A DNA stretch of 64,000 nucleotides, taken from the NCBI GenBank assembly GCA_035318925.1, contig DATHDS010000036.1, positions 1 to 64,000 of the forward strand. Direction: 5' to 3'. This DNA is from VAXT01 sp035318925 (lineage in GTDB: Bacteria > Actinomycetota > Thermoleophilia > Gaiellales > Gaiellaceae). The notes under the pieces were generated by a model. It was not told the DNA's origin. It saw nothing but the letters and a program-made list of their open reading frames with translations, and searched no databases. Position 1 is the stretch's first letter; the number at the start of each line of letters is the position of its first letter. Both the position numbers and the translations under genes were made by a program. Positions 34,948 to 43,431 of this stretch are shown in pieces.

Positions 34948-35502
34948 GTGGTCACAGCCCTTGCGATAGTTCTTGCGGCGCTCTTTGGGGCGGGCGACCA
35001 GTACCTCGGCAGTTTGTCGATGCACCGATGGATGGCTGACGTCAGCTTGCTTTCCGCGCCGTGGCTGGTACTGGCCTTTCTATCCGGCTTTACGCAGCGG
35101 GAGCCGAGGCGGGCCGCGCTTCTCGGGCTTGCGTGCACGTTCTCGGCGCTCGTCGGCTACGGCCTGATGACGCTCAGCCCGGTGGAGAATGCGCACATGA
35201 GCGCAGCTTCCATTGCTGCGTTCGTCCGGAGTGAGAGCCGCGTCTTCGTCGGCGGTGTGCTGACCGGGCCGGTGTTCGGGTGGTTCGGTCAGCAGTGGCG
35301 GGTCGATCGCGCCTGGCGGGGGGCGCTCGCGACCGCTGCAGCACTCTGCCTCGAGCCGCTTGTCCGTATCCCCGCGGGCCAGGCCATCAGGTCATCGCCG
35401 GTCCTGCTGGGGGAAGTCGCTGTCGGACTCGCGATGGTGGCCTACATCGCTACCCGAACGCTCACGTCGGCCGGTCAGCACCCGGGCAACACAGCTCGGT
35501 AA
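34948..35502 (+). CDS. Six-helix membrane protein (DUF6518-like)
   Basis: From GTG 34948 the product has 184 residues and about six membrane helices: VVTALAIVLAALFGAG, WLVLAFLSGFTQRE, LLGLACTFSALVGYGLM, VFVGGVLTGPVFGWFG, LATAAALCLEPLVRI and LLGEVAVGLAMVAYIATRT. The pattern LEPLVRIPAG is typical of a family of actinobacterial DUF6518 proteins as I recall it. A TTG at 34906 is an alternative start. Function unknown. Confidence 0.7.
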   Translation: MVTALAIVLAALFGAGDQYLGSLSMHRWMADVSLLSAPWLVLAFLSGFTQREPRRAALLGLACTFSALVGYGLMTLSPVENAHMSAASIAAFVRSESRVFVGGVLTGPVFGWFGQQWRVDRAWRGALATAAALCLEPLVRIPAGQAIRSSPVLLGEVAVGLAMVAYIATRTLTSAGQHPGNTAR

Positions 35503-35704
35503 CGCCTAATGCGGGCTGATTGTTCGAAAGCGGTCGGGACCTCCGAAGCCGCTCGCCGCGTAACTTTTCCGCATAGCGTTCAGACCGTGCAAGTCGGTGC
35601 CATGAACGACGCAGCGCGAGCCCCTCGACGGCGAGCTCATTGCGATTGCAGACGGTGGCTACGATTTTGCTGACCTCACGTTCGAGCCTCCTCAAGGGAA
35701 CTCG

Positions 35705-36016
35705 ATGATCGCGCGGCTCAACCCAGCACGGTTTTTACTCGCGCCTTTGCTCGTAGCGGTCGCCTGCGTTGCTGTCGCGGCTGCATTTCACCTGCCGGCG
35801 CTGCTTCTTCCCGCGGGGGCGATCGTGCTCGCACTCGGAGTAAGGATCGCCTACAACCACCGCGGCGCAGGCGAGATCTACGTTGGCGCGACCCACGAGC
35901 GCGTAGCGTGGTGGCCGCGGCTGGCACCGGCGACCGAGCGCATGATCGACGGGAGTGTCATTGGCTCCCTGGGCGTCGTGCTCTTCGGAATGGGACTGAT
36001 CTGGCTCTTTCGATGA
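35705..36016 (+). CDS. Small membrane protein
   Basis: This 103-residue protein follows an AAGGGAA ribosome-binding site. Two helices (about 9-27 and 30-47: FLLAPLLVAVACVAVAAAF, LLLPAGAIVLALGVRIAY) precede a soluble loop (GAGEIYVGATHERVAWWPRL), and a last helix (IGSLGVVLFGMGLIWLF) closes the protein. No family is recognised. Confidence 0.65.
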   Translation: MIARLNPARFLLAPLLVAVACVAVAAAFHLPALLLPAGAIVLALGVRIAYNHRGAGEIYVGATHERVAWWPRLAPATERMIDGSVIGSLGVVLFGMGLIWLFR

Positions 36017-36098
36017 CGATTCCCAGAGATAGCCGTCCGAGTGGTCGAAGTAGCCGCTGTAAGCTCACGAGACGATTGGCTAGGAAGGCTTCTGTCTT

Positions 36099-36575
36099 CT
36101 ACCCATGGCTGACGCTCAGGGTGTTGAAGCAGAAGCGCTCCGAATCCGAGCGGGGGTTGAGCTCCCCCTCGCACTCGACGTGGTATGCCTCCGGGCGCCA
36201 GAGGAAGACCACGGCCGTGAAGCCGTCGCGCTTGAGAAAGACCGACCAGCCGCCTTGCGCATCGTCCGAGTGTGTGACAGTCCATCCCTGCCGCGCGGCG
36301 ACTGCGCGCACGAGCCGAGCTCGGCGGCCTGAGTCGTGCTCCTGCAGCTCGAATACGACCTCGGTACAGGACGGGCTAGCGGCCAACTCCACGCAGTCGC
36401 CGTAGCCTCGGGCACGGACGCGCCCGTCCGCGGGGAGAAGCTCGTCTGCGCGTTCGCGCAGCTCCGCTTTTCGCTGTCCTTGTGTCTGGAGACAACCGCT
36501 GATCCCCAGGCCCAAGAATCCAGCAAGAAGCACGGCTGTACCTCTTACACCGAGACTCCTTCGCCAACCCACCAC
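36099..36575 (-). CDS. Putative lipoprotein
   Basis: The 158-residue product has a signal peptide (GTAVLLAGFLGLGISGC) with lipobox ISGC, so Cys28 should be lipidated. The mature domain contains a likely disulfide (GDCVELAASPSCTEV) and a WSVFLKRDGFTAVVFLWRPE strand pattern. The layout is like the lipoprotein at 6212-6766 (GERQRLRKIL... and cysteines in similar places). Function unknown. Confidence 0.7.
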   Translation of the reverse strand: MVGWRRSLGVRGTAVLLAGFLGLGISGCLQTQGQRKAELRERADELLPADGRVRARGYGDCVELAASPSCTEVVFELQEHDSGRRARLVRAVAARQGWTVTHSDDAQGGWSVFLKRDGFTAVVFLWRPEAYHVECEGELNPRSDSERFCFNTLSVSHG

Positions 36576-36743
36576 CTGGACTATCGGCCGTCCTCCGCGA
36601 ACAGCCCGAGTGTCGCACGGTTACGATCCGGCCGGGGAATCGACGCGTCGCTCCCAATTTTCTCGCAGAATCGTAGCGGGGAAACGAGCGTCGGGACCCG
36701 ATTTCCGTGGATATATCTGCCGGAGGAGCTACGGTCGACGAGT

Positions 36744-37427
36744 ATGGAGGTTCCTCTACCCGGTGGCCGGGTCACACCCGGAGTCAAACGTGTGGGCGAC
36801 ACTGTCCGTCGCCCACGCCATCTTAACTCTCCTCTCGTGAGAGACCTGCTGACGCACCTAGCCGAGCAGGGCTTCGACGGCGCTCCGCGCTATTTAGGCC
36901 ACGACGAGCACGGGCGCGAGGTTTTCACGTTCTTGGAAGGCGAGGTGCCGCCTGCGCTCGACGCCTCTATGCCGGATGACGTGCTGGTCGCGGCAGCACG
37001 GTTGATCCGCGAGTACCACGATGCCACAGCTGACTGTGCTCTCACGGAAGACCAGGACGTTGTCTGCCATGGCGATCTCTCGCCTTGCAACTTCGTCTTT
37101 CGCTGCGGCCTGCCGGTGGCGATCATCGACTTTGACGGTGCAGCTCCAGGGCCGCGCCTGCGCGACCTCGGCTACGCCCTCTTCCTCTGGCTGAACCTGG
37201 GCACCGACGGCCCGGCCCTCGTCGAGCAGGCGCGGCGGATGCGACTCTTCTGCGACGCCTACGGCATCGCCACCGACGGGCGGCTGGGAATGGCGGTGTT
37301 GGACGCCGTCGCCGAGAACGTCGAGCCGCTGCGCGCCGAGGGTCGCGCCGCCGACGCCGAGTGGTGGCAAGCTCAGCTCGAGTGGCTCACGCTTCGGCGA
37401 GACGAGCTGACTCGCCTGCTCAGCTGA
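36744..37427 (+). CDS. Aminoglycoside phosphotransferase (APH)-type kinase
   Basis: The 227-residue protein has the APH fold: TPGVKRVGDTVRRPRHLNSP near the start, REVFTFLEGEVPP (hinge), DVVCHGDLSPCNFVF (catalytic loop, Brenner motif HGD with Asn) and VAIIDFDGAAPGPRLRDLGY (DFD metal site). It uses ATP to phosphorylate a hydroxyl of an unknown small molecule. It is short for a resistance kinase and lacks resistance-specific motifs, so antibiotic inactivation should not be assumed. The ATG at 36744 is chosen; upstream sequence is non-coding. Confidence 0.87.
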   Translation: MEVPLPGGRVTPGVKRVGDTVRRPRHLNSPLVRDLLTHLAEQGFDGAPRYLGHDEHGREVFTFLEGEVPPALDASMPDDVLVAAARLIREYHDATADCALTEDQDVVCHGDLSPCNFVFRCGLPVAIIDFDGAAPGPRLRDLGYALFLWLNLGTDGPALVEQARRMRLFCDAYGIATDGRLGMAVLDAVAENVEPLRAEGRAADAEWWQAQLEWLTLRRDELTRLLS

Positions 37428-37603
37428 TGCTGCTCTCTTGCCTATATCCCCGGAAATCGGGTAGGAACGAGCGTTCGGCACGCGAAGCGGCCCTAAGCCG
37501 ACCAGGGACGGATGACCAGCGCGAGCGACCAGTCAGCGCGAGCGATGCTGTCTGCTGGGTGTGAAGAGCCGAGCGTGCGTTCCAGTTCCGTTAGACCAGG
37601 GGC

Positions 37604-37786
37604 CTAGACAACGTCGCGGCGAGAGGTTGCGAGGCAGCCGGCCAGCGCCGCAGCGGCGGCGTAGAGGGCCAGCAGGACGAGGCCGACCGCCGGTGCCAGC
37701 AGCGTGTCCGGGTCCTGCCTGCAGATCGCTTTGCCAGCGGCGCCGGGCAAGAGCCGCCCGACTTTGCTTGGCGCCGCCGAGGTCAC
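37604..37786 (-). pseudogene. ABC-2 permease C-terminal fragment
   Basis: The frame reads VGRLLPGAAGKAICRQDPDT and LLAPAVGLVLLALYAAAAAL, followed by AGCLATSRRDVV and a stop. This is the last helix and tail of an ABC-2 type permease such as those in antibiotic exporters. All upstream helices are missing. It lies on the same strand as the WYL regulator fragment, suggesting that a regulated exporter operon once stood here. Confidence 0.55.
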
Positions 37787-37979
37787 CGACCATCAGGTTT
37801 CGAGGAACAGGAGCCAGGCGCAGATGCCGACGAGGGCGGAGGCTAGCGGCCGGCTCCGTTCTCTCCTCGTCGCAGCGGCCCGAGACGTTCCTACGGGCTC
37901 GTGTTACCGGCGAGATCTCACCTGTTCCGGACGCTCGACTTGCTCTCGCCGATGGATAGCGGAGCCGTCGCTCTGTGGG

Positions 37980-38516
37980 CCGACGTTCTGAGCCCGCGGT
38001 TTCCATCGGAGAAGCGAGCGACCAGCTCGCGGCCGGTATGGGCCAAGCGCACGCGCAGCTCGCTCGGCTCGCGCACGTCGACCGCGCCGCCGAGCTTGAC
38101 CAGGTCGGCGTAGGCTGACTCAAGCCGCTCGAACGGCAACCGAAACTCGACGCGGCCATCGTCGCTGTCTACGCCGCCACTGTGGACGGCGGGGCGGACG
38201 CTCCAGTCGATCGCCTCGCGCAGCGCGCCGATGTCGCCGCGCTCCACCCGAACGACGACCGCGACGTGCGGGCGGCTGGTCTCGACTCCTCGCGCGAGCG
38301 CTCCCAGAACGCGACCAGGTCGAATTGGTCCGGACGCGCGAAGACCGCGTCGGTCACAGTTACCGCTAGCAGCCGCGAGACGCGATAGAGGCGGATCTCG
38401 TCCTCGCTGCGGGCGACCAGGTACCAGACGCCGGCCTTCAGCACCAGCCCGAACGGGTGGAGCGTGCGGTTGTCAACTCGGTCGCGGCGGCGGTACTCGA
38501 CGGCGACGCGCCGTTG
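37980..38516 (-). pseudogene. WYL-domain regulator, truncated and frameshifted
   Basis: The minus strand reads RVAVEYRRRDRVDNRTLHPF, GLVLKAGVWYLVARSEDEIR and LYRVSRLLAVTVTDAVFARP, the WYL domain of DeoR-like regulators. After a frameshift near 38250 it continues VERGDIGALREAIDWSVRPA, DDGRVEFRLPFERLESAYAD and REPSELRVRLAHTGRELVAR, the C-terminal extension. The N-terminal helix-turn-helix is missing beyond 38516. WYL domains bind nucleotide or nucleic-acid ligands. The gene is not functional. Confidence 0.75.
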
Positions 38517-38790
38517 CTAGCTGGCCGCGTTCGTCAACTCGGCCAGGAACGGTGACTTATCGGCGCGGTTTGAACCAGCGCGGCTCGTCGACATGGAAGA
38601 GGGCCTAGGCCCGCGCCGCCATCGCGACACATTATCGGCATCATGGGCACGAGAACTAAGCTGGACGCGGACATCCCGATGACGACGCCGTAGGGGCAAG
38701 TAAGGATCATCAATCAGCCCCGTTGATGCGGCGGCCGGGGTAGCTCGAGGAGGTCAGCTGAGGTCCCGCGGCGTGCCTTGCCTTCTGACC

Positions 38791-38807
38791 ACATAGCCAT
38801 GCTATGT
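38791..38807. promoter_or_regulatory. Palindromic MarR operator candidate
   Basis: ACATAGCCATGCTATGT is a perfect 7-3-7 inverted repeat seven bases before the ATG of the first MarR gene. The ATAGC-N3-GCTAT core recurs in front of the second MarR gene (39848-39862), which suggests that the two paralogues bind similar or shared operators. Confidence 0.6.
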
Positions 38808-38813
38808 AGAGGC

Positions 38814-39314
38814 ATGGCCCGAGTTCCGAACCGCCGGATGTACGAGACTGCCGACCAGCTCCACTCGGCGGCGATTCACCTGCTTCGGCGCGTTCGTGCC
38901 GAGGACGCGCAGACTGGGGTCGCGCCCGCGCGCCTATCGGCTCTGTCCGTGCTCGTGTTCCGAGGGCCTTTGACGGTCGGCGAGCTGGCCGCGGCCGAAG
39001 GCGTGCGTTCGCCAACGATGACGCGAATCGTGCACGCACTTGAAGAGGCTGGCATTGCCCGCCGCAGGCCTCACAAGACTGACGCCCGAGCATCGCTGGT
39101 CGCGGCGACGGCTAAGGGGGAGCGCGTCATTGCCGAAGGGCGGCGCCGCCGCGTCGAGATGATCGCGTCTCTGCTCGCCGAGCTCGATCCCGACGAGCTC
39201 GAGGCGATTCGGCAAGCCGCCGACTCGGTCGAGAAGCTATTCGGGCTGCCTCATTCGCAGAGGGGTCCGTCGCGTCGCGGGACGACTTCTGCCGACCTGC
39301 CAGAGAACGGTTGA
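38814..39314 (+). CDS. MarR-family transcriptional regulator 1
   Basis: The 166-residue protein starts at ATG 38814, just after a palindrome. Helices at the N-terminus (YETADQLHSAAIHLLRRVRA) precede the winged helix-turn-helix (SALSVLVFRGPLTVGELAAA, EGVRSPTMTRIVHALEEAGI) and the wing (ARRRPHKTDARASLVAATAK). It is a paralogue of the 39405-39836 product, which has nearly the same recognition helix (VRVPSMTRIVQALDEAGHVR). It probably represses itself. Confidence 0.9.
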   Translation: MARVPNRRMYETADQLHSAAIHLLRRVRAEDAQTGVAPARLSALSVLVFRGPLTVGELAAAEGVRSPTMTRIVHALEEAGIARRRPHKTDARASLVAATAKGERVIAEGRRRRVEMIASLLAELDPDELEAIRQAADSVEKLFGLPHSQRGPSRRGTTSADLPENG

Positions 39315-39404
39315 TCCCTGGGGCCAAGGTTGGAGCAGGTTCAGGCCAACGCGCGACGGGATCACGCTCTGGAGCACGATCCTTAGCCCTGAGGCGCCGT
39401 CGCT

Positions 39405-39836
39405 TTAGTTAAGCGGTCGCCAAAGGATGGCAGCGGCCTCACTGAGGGTCCGCAGCTCATCCTCGGGAAGGGCGCGCAGGCGAGACGCGATCAAGTCGAC
39501 GCGAAGCCGACGGCAGCGTCGAAGCTCGGCAATCCCAGCCGCCGTCGCCTCAACCAGGGAGACGCGGGCGTCGAGAGCTCGATGGCGGCGGACGTGCCCA
39601 GCTTCGTCGAGGGCCTGGACGATCCGCGTCATGCTCGGAACCCGCACCCCATGCTCGTCGGCGAGTGCGCTAATGGTCTGCCGACCCTGCCTGGCGAGCA
39701 GCTCTAGGACCGAGAGCTGTGCCGGTCGCAACCCGCTTTGCGACTCCGCGGAGTGGACGCTGCGGACTAGGTGGAGACAGGCACCGTGAAGCAGGTCGGC
39801 GACCTCGTCGAGCTCAGGGAACGACCGGGCACTCAC
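39405..39836 (-). CDS. MarR-family transcriptional regulator 2
   Basis: The 143-residue protein starts at GTG. It shares with MarR 1 the pattern ADLLHGACLHLVRSVHSAES, LSVLELLARQGRQTISALAD and HGVRVPSMTRIVQALDEAGH. It is divergent from the first ankyrin gene, and the palindrome GATAGCCTAGCTATC lies in the 50-base gap. It is therefore the likely regulator of the ankyrin pair and perhaps cross-talks with MarR 1. Confidence 0.9.
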   Translation of the reverse strand: MSARSFPELDEVADLLHGACLHLVRSVHSAESQSGLRPAQLSVLELLARQGRQTISALADEHGVRVPSMTRIVQALDEAGHVRRHRALDARVSLVEATAAGIAELRRCRRLRVDLIASRLRALPEDELRTLSEAAAILWRPLN

Positions 39837-39847
39837 TGGTTGAGTTT

Positions 39848-39862
39848 GATAGCCTAGCTATC
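39848..39862. promoter_or_regulatory. Palindromic MarR operator candidate 2
   Basis: GATAGCCTAGCTATC is a perfect 6-3-6 inverted repeat between MarR 2 and the first ankyrin gene. It shares the ATAGC-N3-GCTAT core with 38791-38807. Its place between divergent starts fits an operator controlling both genes. Confidence 0.6.
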
Positions 39863-39886
39863 TAAATTGACCTGAGGGAGGTAACC

Positions 39887-40297
39887 GTGCCGGAAGAGAC
39901 GCCCCGGATCGACGAGAAGCTTGTCGAGTCCTTCGTCGGCAACGCCCACGGCGATCTCGACGCAGTCAGACAGATGCTCGCCAAAGAGCCTCAGTTGGTA
40001 AATGCCGCCTGGGATTGGGGTGGCGGAGACTGGGAGACGGCGCTTGGCGCGGCGGCTCATATGGGTCGCCGAGACATCGCCGAATTCCTCCTCGAGCACG
40101 ACGCGCGCTTGGACATCTTCGCCGCGGCCATGCTAGGCGCGGTCGAAATCGTCAGCGCGATCGTGAACGCCTTCCCCGAGATGCGCGAAGCAAGTGGCCC
40201 GCATGGGATCCCGCTCTCGTCCCATGCCGAAAAGGGAGGCGAACAAGCGAGGGCCGTCGTCGAGCTACTGCGGAGCACAGCGGTCGCTACGTCATGA
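39887..40297 (+). CDS. Ankyrin-repeat protein 1
   Basis: The 136-residue protein has a strong ribosome-binding site (GGGAGG) before GTG. Ankyrin-type helices are visible: SFVGNAHGDLDAVRQMLAKE, WETALGAAAHMGRRDIAEFL, LEHDARLDIFAAAMLGAVEI and SSHAEKGGEQARAVVELLRS, about three to four repeats. It has no signal peptide. It is followed 42 bases later by a second ankyrin gene; the two were probably made by duplication and act by protein binding. Confidence 0.85.
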   Translation: MPEETPRIDEKLVESFVGNAHGDLDAVRQMLAKEPQLVNAAWDWGGGDWETALGAAAHMGRRDIAEFLLEHDARLDIFAAAMLGAVEIVSAIVNAFPEMREASGPHGIPLSSHAEKGGEQARAVVELLRSTAVATS

Positions 40298-40339
40298 GGC
40301 AGGACCTAGAAGGTGACCTACGACTTGGAGGTAAAGAGA

Positions 40340-40903
40340 ATGACTAAGATCTCTCCGGCGATGAACGCGCTCTATCACGGCGGGACGGAGGAGGGCGAGC
40401 AGCTGCTCTCGGATGAGCCGACTGTCTTCGAGGCTGCCGCGTTCGGACGCGTTGACGACCTGAGGCGGATCGTGGTTGCGGATCCGGAGGCGGCACAGGG
40501 CAGGGCACCCGACGATTTCACCGCGCTGCATTTGGCGGCCTTCTTCGGCCATGCCGAGGCGGTGAAGATCCTGCTCGAGTTCGGGGCCTACATCAACGCC
40601 GAGGCGAGCAATACGTTCGTCTCACGAGTGCAACCGCTGCACAGCGCCGCTGCAAATCGCGACCCGGCCTGCTGCCGTCTGCTGATCGAAGCCGGAGCCG
40701 ATGTCAATGCGCAGCAAGGGGATGGCTTTACGCCGCTGATGGAGGCCGCTCAGGAGGGCGATGTCGAACTGGCCAAGATGTTCCTCGACGCCGGAGCCGA
40801 CTCGTCAATCGCACGCGATGACGGCACGGACGCCATGTCCCTCGCTGAGACCGGCGGGCATCAGGCGATCATCAACCTCCTCAAGGTAGGAAGAACGATT
40901 TGA
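40340..40903 (+). CDS. Ankyrin-repeat protein 2
   Basis: The 187-residue protein starts at ATG 40340, nine bases after GGAGG. Four ankyrin repeats are clear: VFEAAAFGRVDDLRRIVVAD, FTALHLAAFFGHAEAVKILL, VQPLHSAAANRDPACCRLLI with EAGADVNAQQGDGFTPLMEA, and AQEGDVELAKMFLDAGADSS. The last repeat ends in ETGGHQAIINLLK. It is co-transcribed with ankyrin 1 and probably controlled by MarR 2. Confidence 0.92.
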   Translation: MTKISPAMNALYHGGTEEGEQLLSDEPTVFEAAAFGRVDDLRRIVVADPEAAQGRAPDDFTALHLAAFFGHAEAVKILLEFGAYINAEASNTFVSRVQPLHSAAANRDPACCRLLIEAGADVNAQQGDGFTPLMEAAQEGDVELAKMFLDAGADSSIARDDGTDAMSLAETGGHQAIINLLKVGRTI

Positions 40904-41189
40904 GCTAGAACGCGTTTCATTCGCTCACCGACTCCGAGCCCACCGACTAGCGTCACCCATGCCCTTCGGGACTCCGCGAGCGGCCTGATGGTTGACCCGC
41001 AACGAGGAGCAGGCGCTGCTACTCAGTCGACGCGGAGCTCGATGAACCTGGCAGCTCGAGGTCTCGTAGGCCGCGGCGGTTATGACGACCCGACCGCCAC
41101 GGCCCCAGAGACATTGGGGAGAGGTCCTACTTGAGCATCTTGCCCCGCATGAATTTTCAAGCTCAAGGTTTTTCCAACCTCGGTTTGCG
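40904..41189. other. No gene seen
   Basis: This is spacer between the ankyrin genes and the LysR pseudogene. No frame, repeat or RNA gene can be supported. Confidence 0.45.
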
Positions 41190-41690
41190 ATGTCAGATAT
41201 AAGCGAGGCCTTCAGGTGGAACGGGGTTGAGCTGCGTCACCTGGTCGCGCTGCGCAGTATGTCCGAAGAGGGCTCGCTCGCCGGTGCTGCTCGGTCGCTT
41301 GGCTACAGCCAGTCAGCCGTTAGCCAGCAGCTCCAGACGCTTGAGCGTCTGGTCGGTTCGCGGCTGGTCGAACGACCAGCCGGTGGCCGCGAGGTGCACC
41401 TGACTGAGGCCGAGCAACGTGTGCTTGTGCTCTCCCGTCGCCTTCTGCCGCGCTCATGGCATCGCCGCGCAGATCCGCTACCGGATCGACGACAACGACA
41501 CGCTTGTCCGCCTCGCGGCCGCCGGGCTCGGCGCTGCCCTGCTGCCGCGGCTGACGGTCGATCCCGCGCGGACGGACGTCATTCAAGTCGAGCTAGCGAC
41601 GAAGCCACCGCCGCGGCTGATCGTCCTCGCCTGGCACTCTGACCCGCGAACAGACTGCCGTGGCGAGAACAGCAGCAGCGCTGTCAGGAG
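41190..41690 (+). pseudogene. LysR regulator copy with internal deletion
   Basis: The start is intact: MSDISEAFRWNGVELRHLVA, LRSMSEEGSLAGAARSLGYS and QSAVSQQLQTLERLVGSRLV, nearly identical to the LysR protein at 30395-31342. At about residue 82 (EAEQRVLVL) the sequence jumps, in another frame, to AFCRAHGIAAQIRYRIDDND and LAAAGLGAALLPRLTVDPAR, which lie about 150 codons later in the intact copy. About 440 bases are therefore deleted and the join is out of frame. The DNA-binding domain could still be made as a short peptide. Confidence 0.85.
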
Positions 41691-41925
41691 ACGCTGCCCA
41701 CCTTTACGTCGCAGGACTGTTCCGCAACCCCGGCCGACATTGCGAACGAAGCCAACTTCGGCCTATTGGCGTATGACCTGAGCAAGCGTTGAGGCGCGAA
41801 TGAAAAATTGGCGGCTAACTGTCGCCTGCATGTTTGCGGCCAACTGCCGGATCGAGATCATCCGCGGGCGCAATCGGCTGGGGCCGTGAGCGCGCGGAAC
41901 CTCCTCAGCGCGGAAGCCGCCGCCG

Positions 41926-42774
41926 TCAGCCGCCAGTCAGAACGTCGGGGATCTCAACGCGGTGCACCCAGACGGCGTCGGAGCAGCGGAATATGACGGG
42001 CCGCGCGCCTACGCAGTGCGGGGGTCGCCGTTTGCCGAGCAGCTCGACTTCAACCTCATAGTCGTTGCGGTAGGCAATCGCCCAGCTGCTGCCAGTCGGC
42101 GATCGCCCTGTGCGCGCGTGCGTCCAGCCGTGCGCTCTCAGCAACGCGAGTGCCGAGCGCAACCGGACCGCGGTCGAACCCGAGCTGAGAAATTCGATTC
42201 GGCAGGAGGCCTCCTTATTGCAGGCCGGCGTGTCGGCCTTGACGATGCGCATCCCCGGCAGCACGAGCGCACGTGTGGCAGCGAGAACCGGCTCGGGGTC
42301 GCGGGGCGGTTGCTTGATCTCGGGGAGAAACGCGCAGCCGGGAAGACCGGCACGTCGCGCCGCGCGACTGCCGCGCGTGCCCTCCACGACCGCGACTGCG
42401 ATATCGCCGAGGACACTTTCATCGTCGGCGGCTTTGGCCGCGGCCAGGGCACTTACCATCGTCCGGTATTGGCGGAGCATCTGGTTGAATGCCTTCGCCC
42501 GCCCGGCTGGTGGGTCGAGACGGGCGAGACGGTCGAACCCGATACGCCAGCGCGAAAGCAGGCGTCCGAACTCGGCGTCGGTTCGCTTCCGTCCGCTGCT
42601 GACGACGCCGGCCCCGCGCTGCATCCCCTTGCAGATCGCCGCCGCTTGCGGTGCAAACGGCACTTGGCGGACTAGGGCCACCTGCTCGCGGCCGGACGGC
42701 GGCGCTACCTCAGCCGCGCCGCAAGCAGCGAGCGCAAGCGGGAGTGTGGCGAATACTACGGCGAGGCGCTTCAC
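41926..42774 (-). CDS. Putative lipoprotein
   Basis: From GTG 42774 the product has 282 residues. The signal peptide AVVFATLPLALAAC ends at a lipobox (ALAAC). The mature part has a helical first half (AFNQMLRQYRTMVSALAAAK) and a second half with four cysteines (PGCAFLP, TPACNKEASCRIEF, PHCVG). A GGGGGAA stretch precedes the start. No family is recognised. It is divergent from a broken ECF sigma gene, 146 bases away. Confidence 0.7.
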   Translation of the reverse strand: MKRLAVVFATLPLALAACGAAEVAPPSGREQVALVRQVPFAPQAAAICKGMQRGAGVVSSGRKRTDAEFGRLLSRWRIGFDRLARLDPPAGRAKAFNQMLRQYRTMVSALAAAKAADDESVLGDIAVAVVEGTRGSRAARRAGLPGCAFLPEIKQPPRDPEPVLAATRALVLPGMRIVKADTPACNKEASCRIEFLSSGSTAVRLRSALALLRAHGWTHARTGRSPTGSSWAIAYRNDYEVEVELLGKRRPPHCVGARPVIFRCSDAVWVHRVEIPDVLTGG

Positions 42775-42920
42775 GTTCCCCCATATCGGCTGGCGCTCGC
42801 CTCGGCTTGAGGAGTCTCGGACTCCAGGGAGAGGCAGGCATATCAAAGTCATCGTGCCAGCTGTAACGCTCAGCTTGAGGAGCGGCGTAAAGAGCCGACG
42901 ACCCATACCGACTGGGGGCA

Positions 42921-43259
42921 GTGGAAGAGGCGCGGTTGATCCTTGCCTCGCGGGAGGATCCGGCGGCGTTGCGGCTGCTCTACAACCGGTGGGCGGAACG
43001 CATTCTGACCTACTTCGTTGTCCAGGTCCGCGATGCTGAGGTCGCCGTCGATCTATTGGCCGAGACTTTGCCGTCGCCTACAAACGCAGATACCACTACA
43101 GAGACACTGATCGGCCGGGCGGCGCTTGGCTTTACGGCATTGCCCGCAAGGAGCTCGCGCACTTCTTCCCCGCCAGGCAGTCGACCGCCGCGCCACGCCG
43201 CCTCGGCGTCGAGGTGCCAGCCCTCGAGGAGGATTCAATCGCTCACATCGAGCAGTCAT
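42921..43259 (+). pseudogene. ECF sigma factor region 2 fragment, frameshifted
   Basis: The frame starts ARLILASREDPAALRLLYNR, then WAERILTYFVVQVRDAEVAV (region 2.1-2.2). A one-base shift near 43065 is needed to continue FAVAYKRRYHYRDTDRPGGA and WLYGIARKELAHFF (region 2.3-2.4). A further stretch reaches GVEVPALEEDSIAHIEQ, then the sequence passes into the 60-bp segment shared with 27404-27463. Region 4 is missing, so the gene is dead. Confidence 0.75.
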
Positions 43260-43319
43260 CTCGAACGCGAGCGACGACGTTATCGCGATGGCGAGCGCCG
43301 GTTGTCGTGGGAGTCCAGG
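43260..43319 (+). repeat. 60-bp segment shared with 27404-27463
   Basis: These 60 bases match the complement of 27404-27463 at 55 positions. Read in frame they encode LERERRRYRDGERRLSWESR. At 27.4 kb the segment belongs to a decayed unknown gene; here it directly follows an ECF sigma fragment. It is either a piece of a dispersed gene family or a recombination join. Confidence 0.6.
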
Positions 43320-43431
43320 CTGCGGCGAGCGGCAAGCGCACGGGCCAGACCGACGCCGTGCGCCCCGAGCCCGGCATCACAGCCACCGCGCGGGAGACGA
43401 CAATGCCTCCGCCGGTCAACTCGGTATCGAG

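Noticed and set aside
36744..37427. Aminoglycoside resistance gene
   Set aside because: The APH fold is shared by many small-molecule kinases, the protein is short and no resistance-specific motif or mobile context supports a resistance role.
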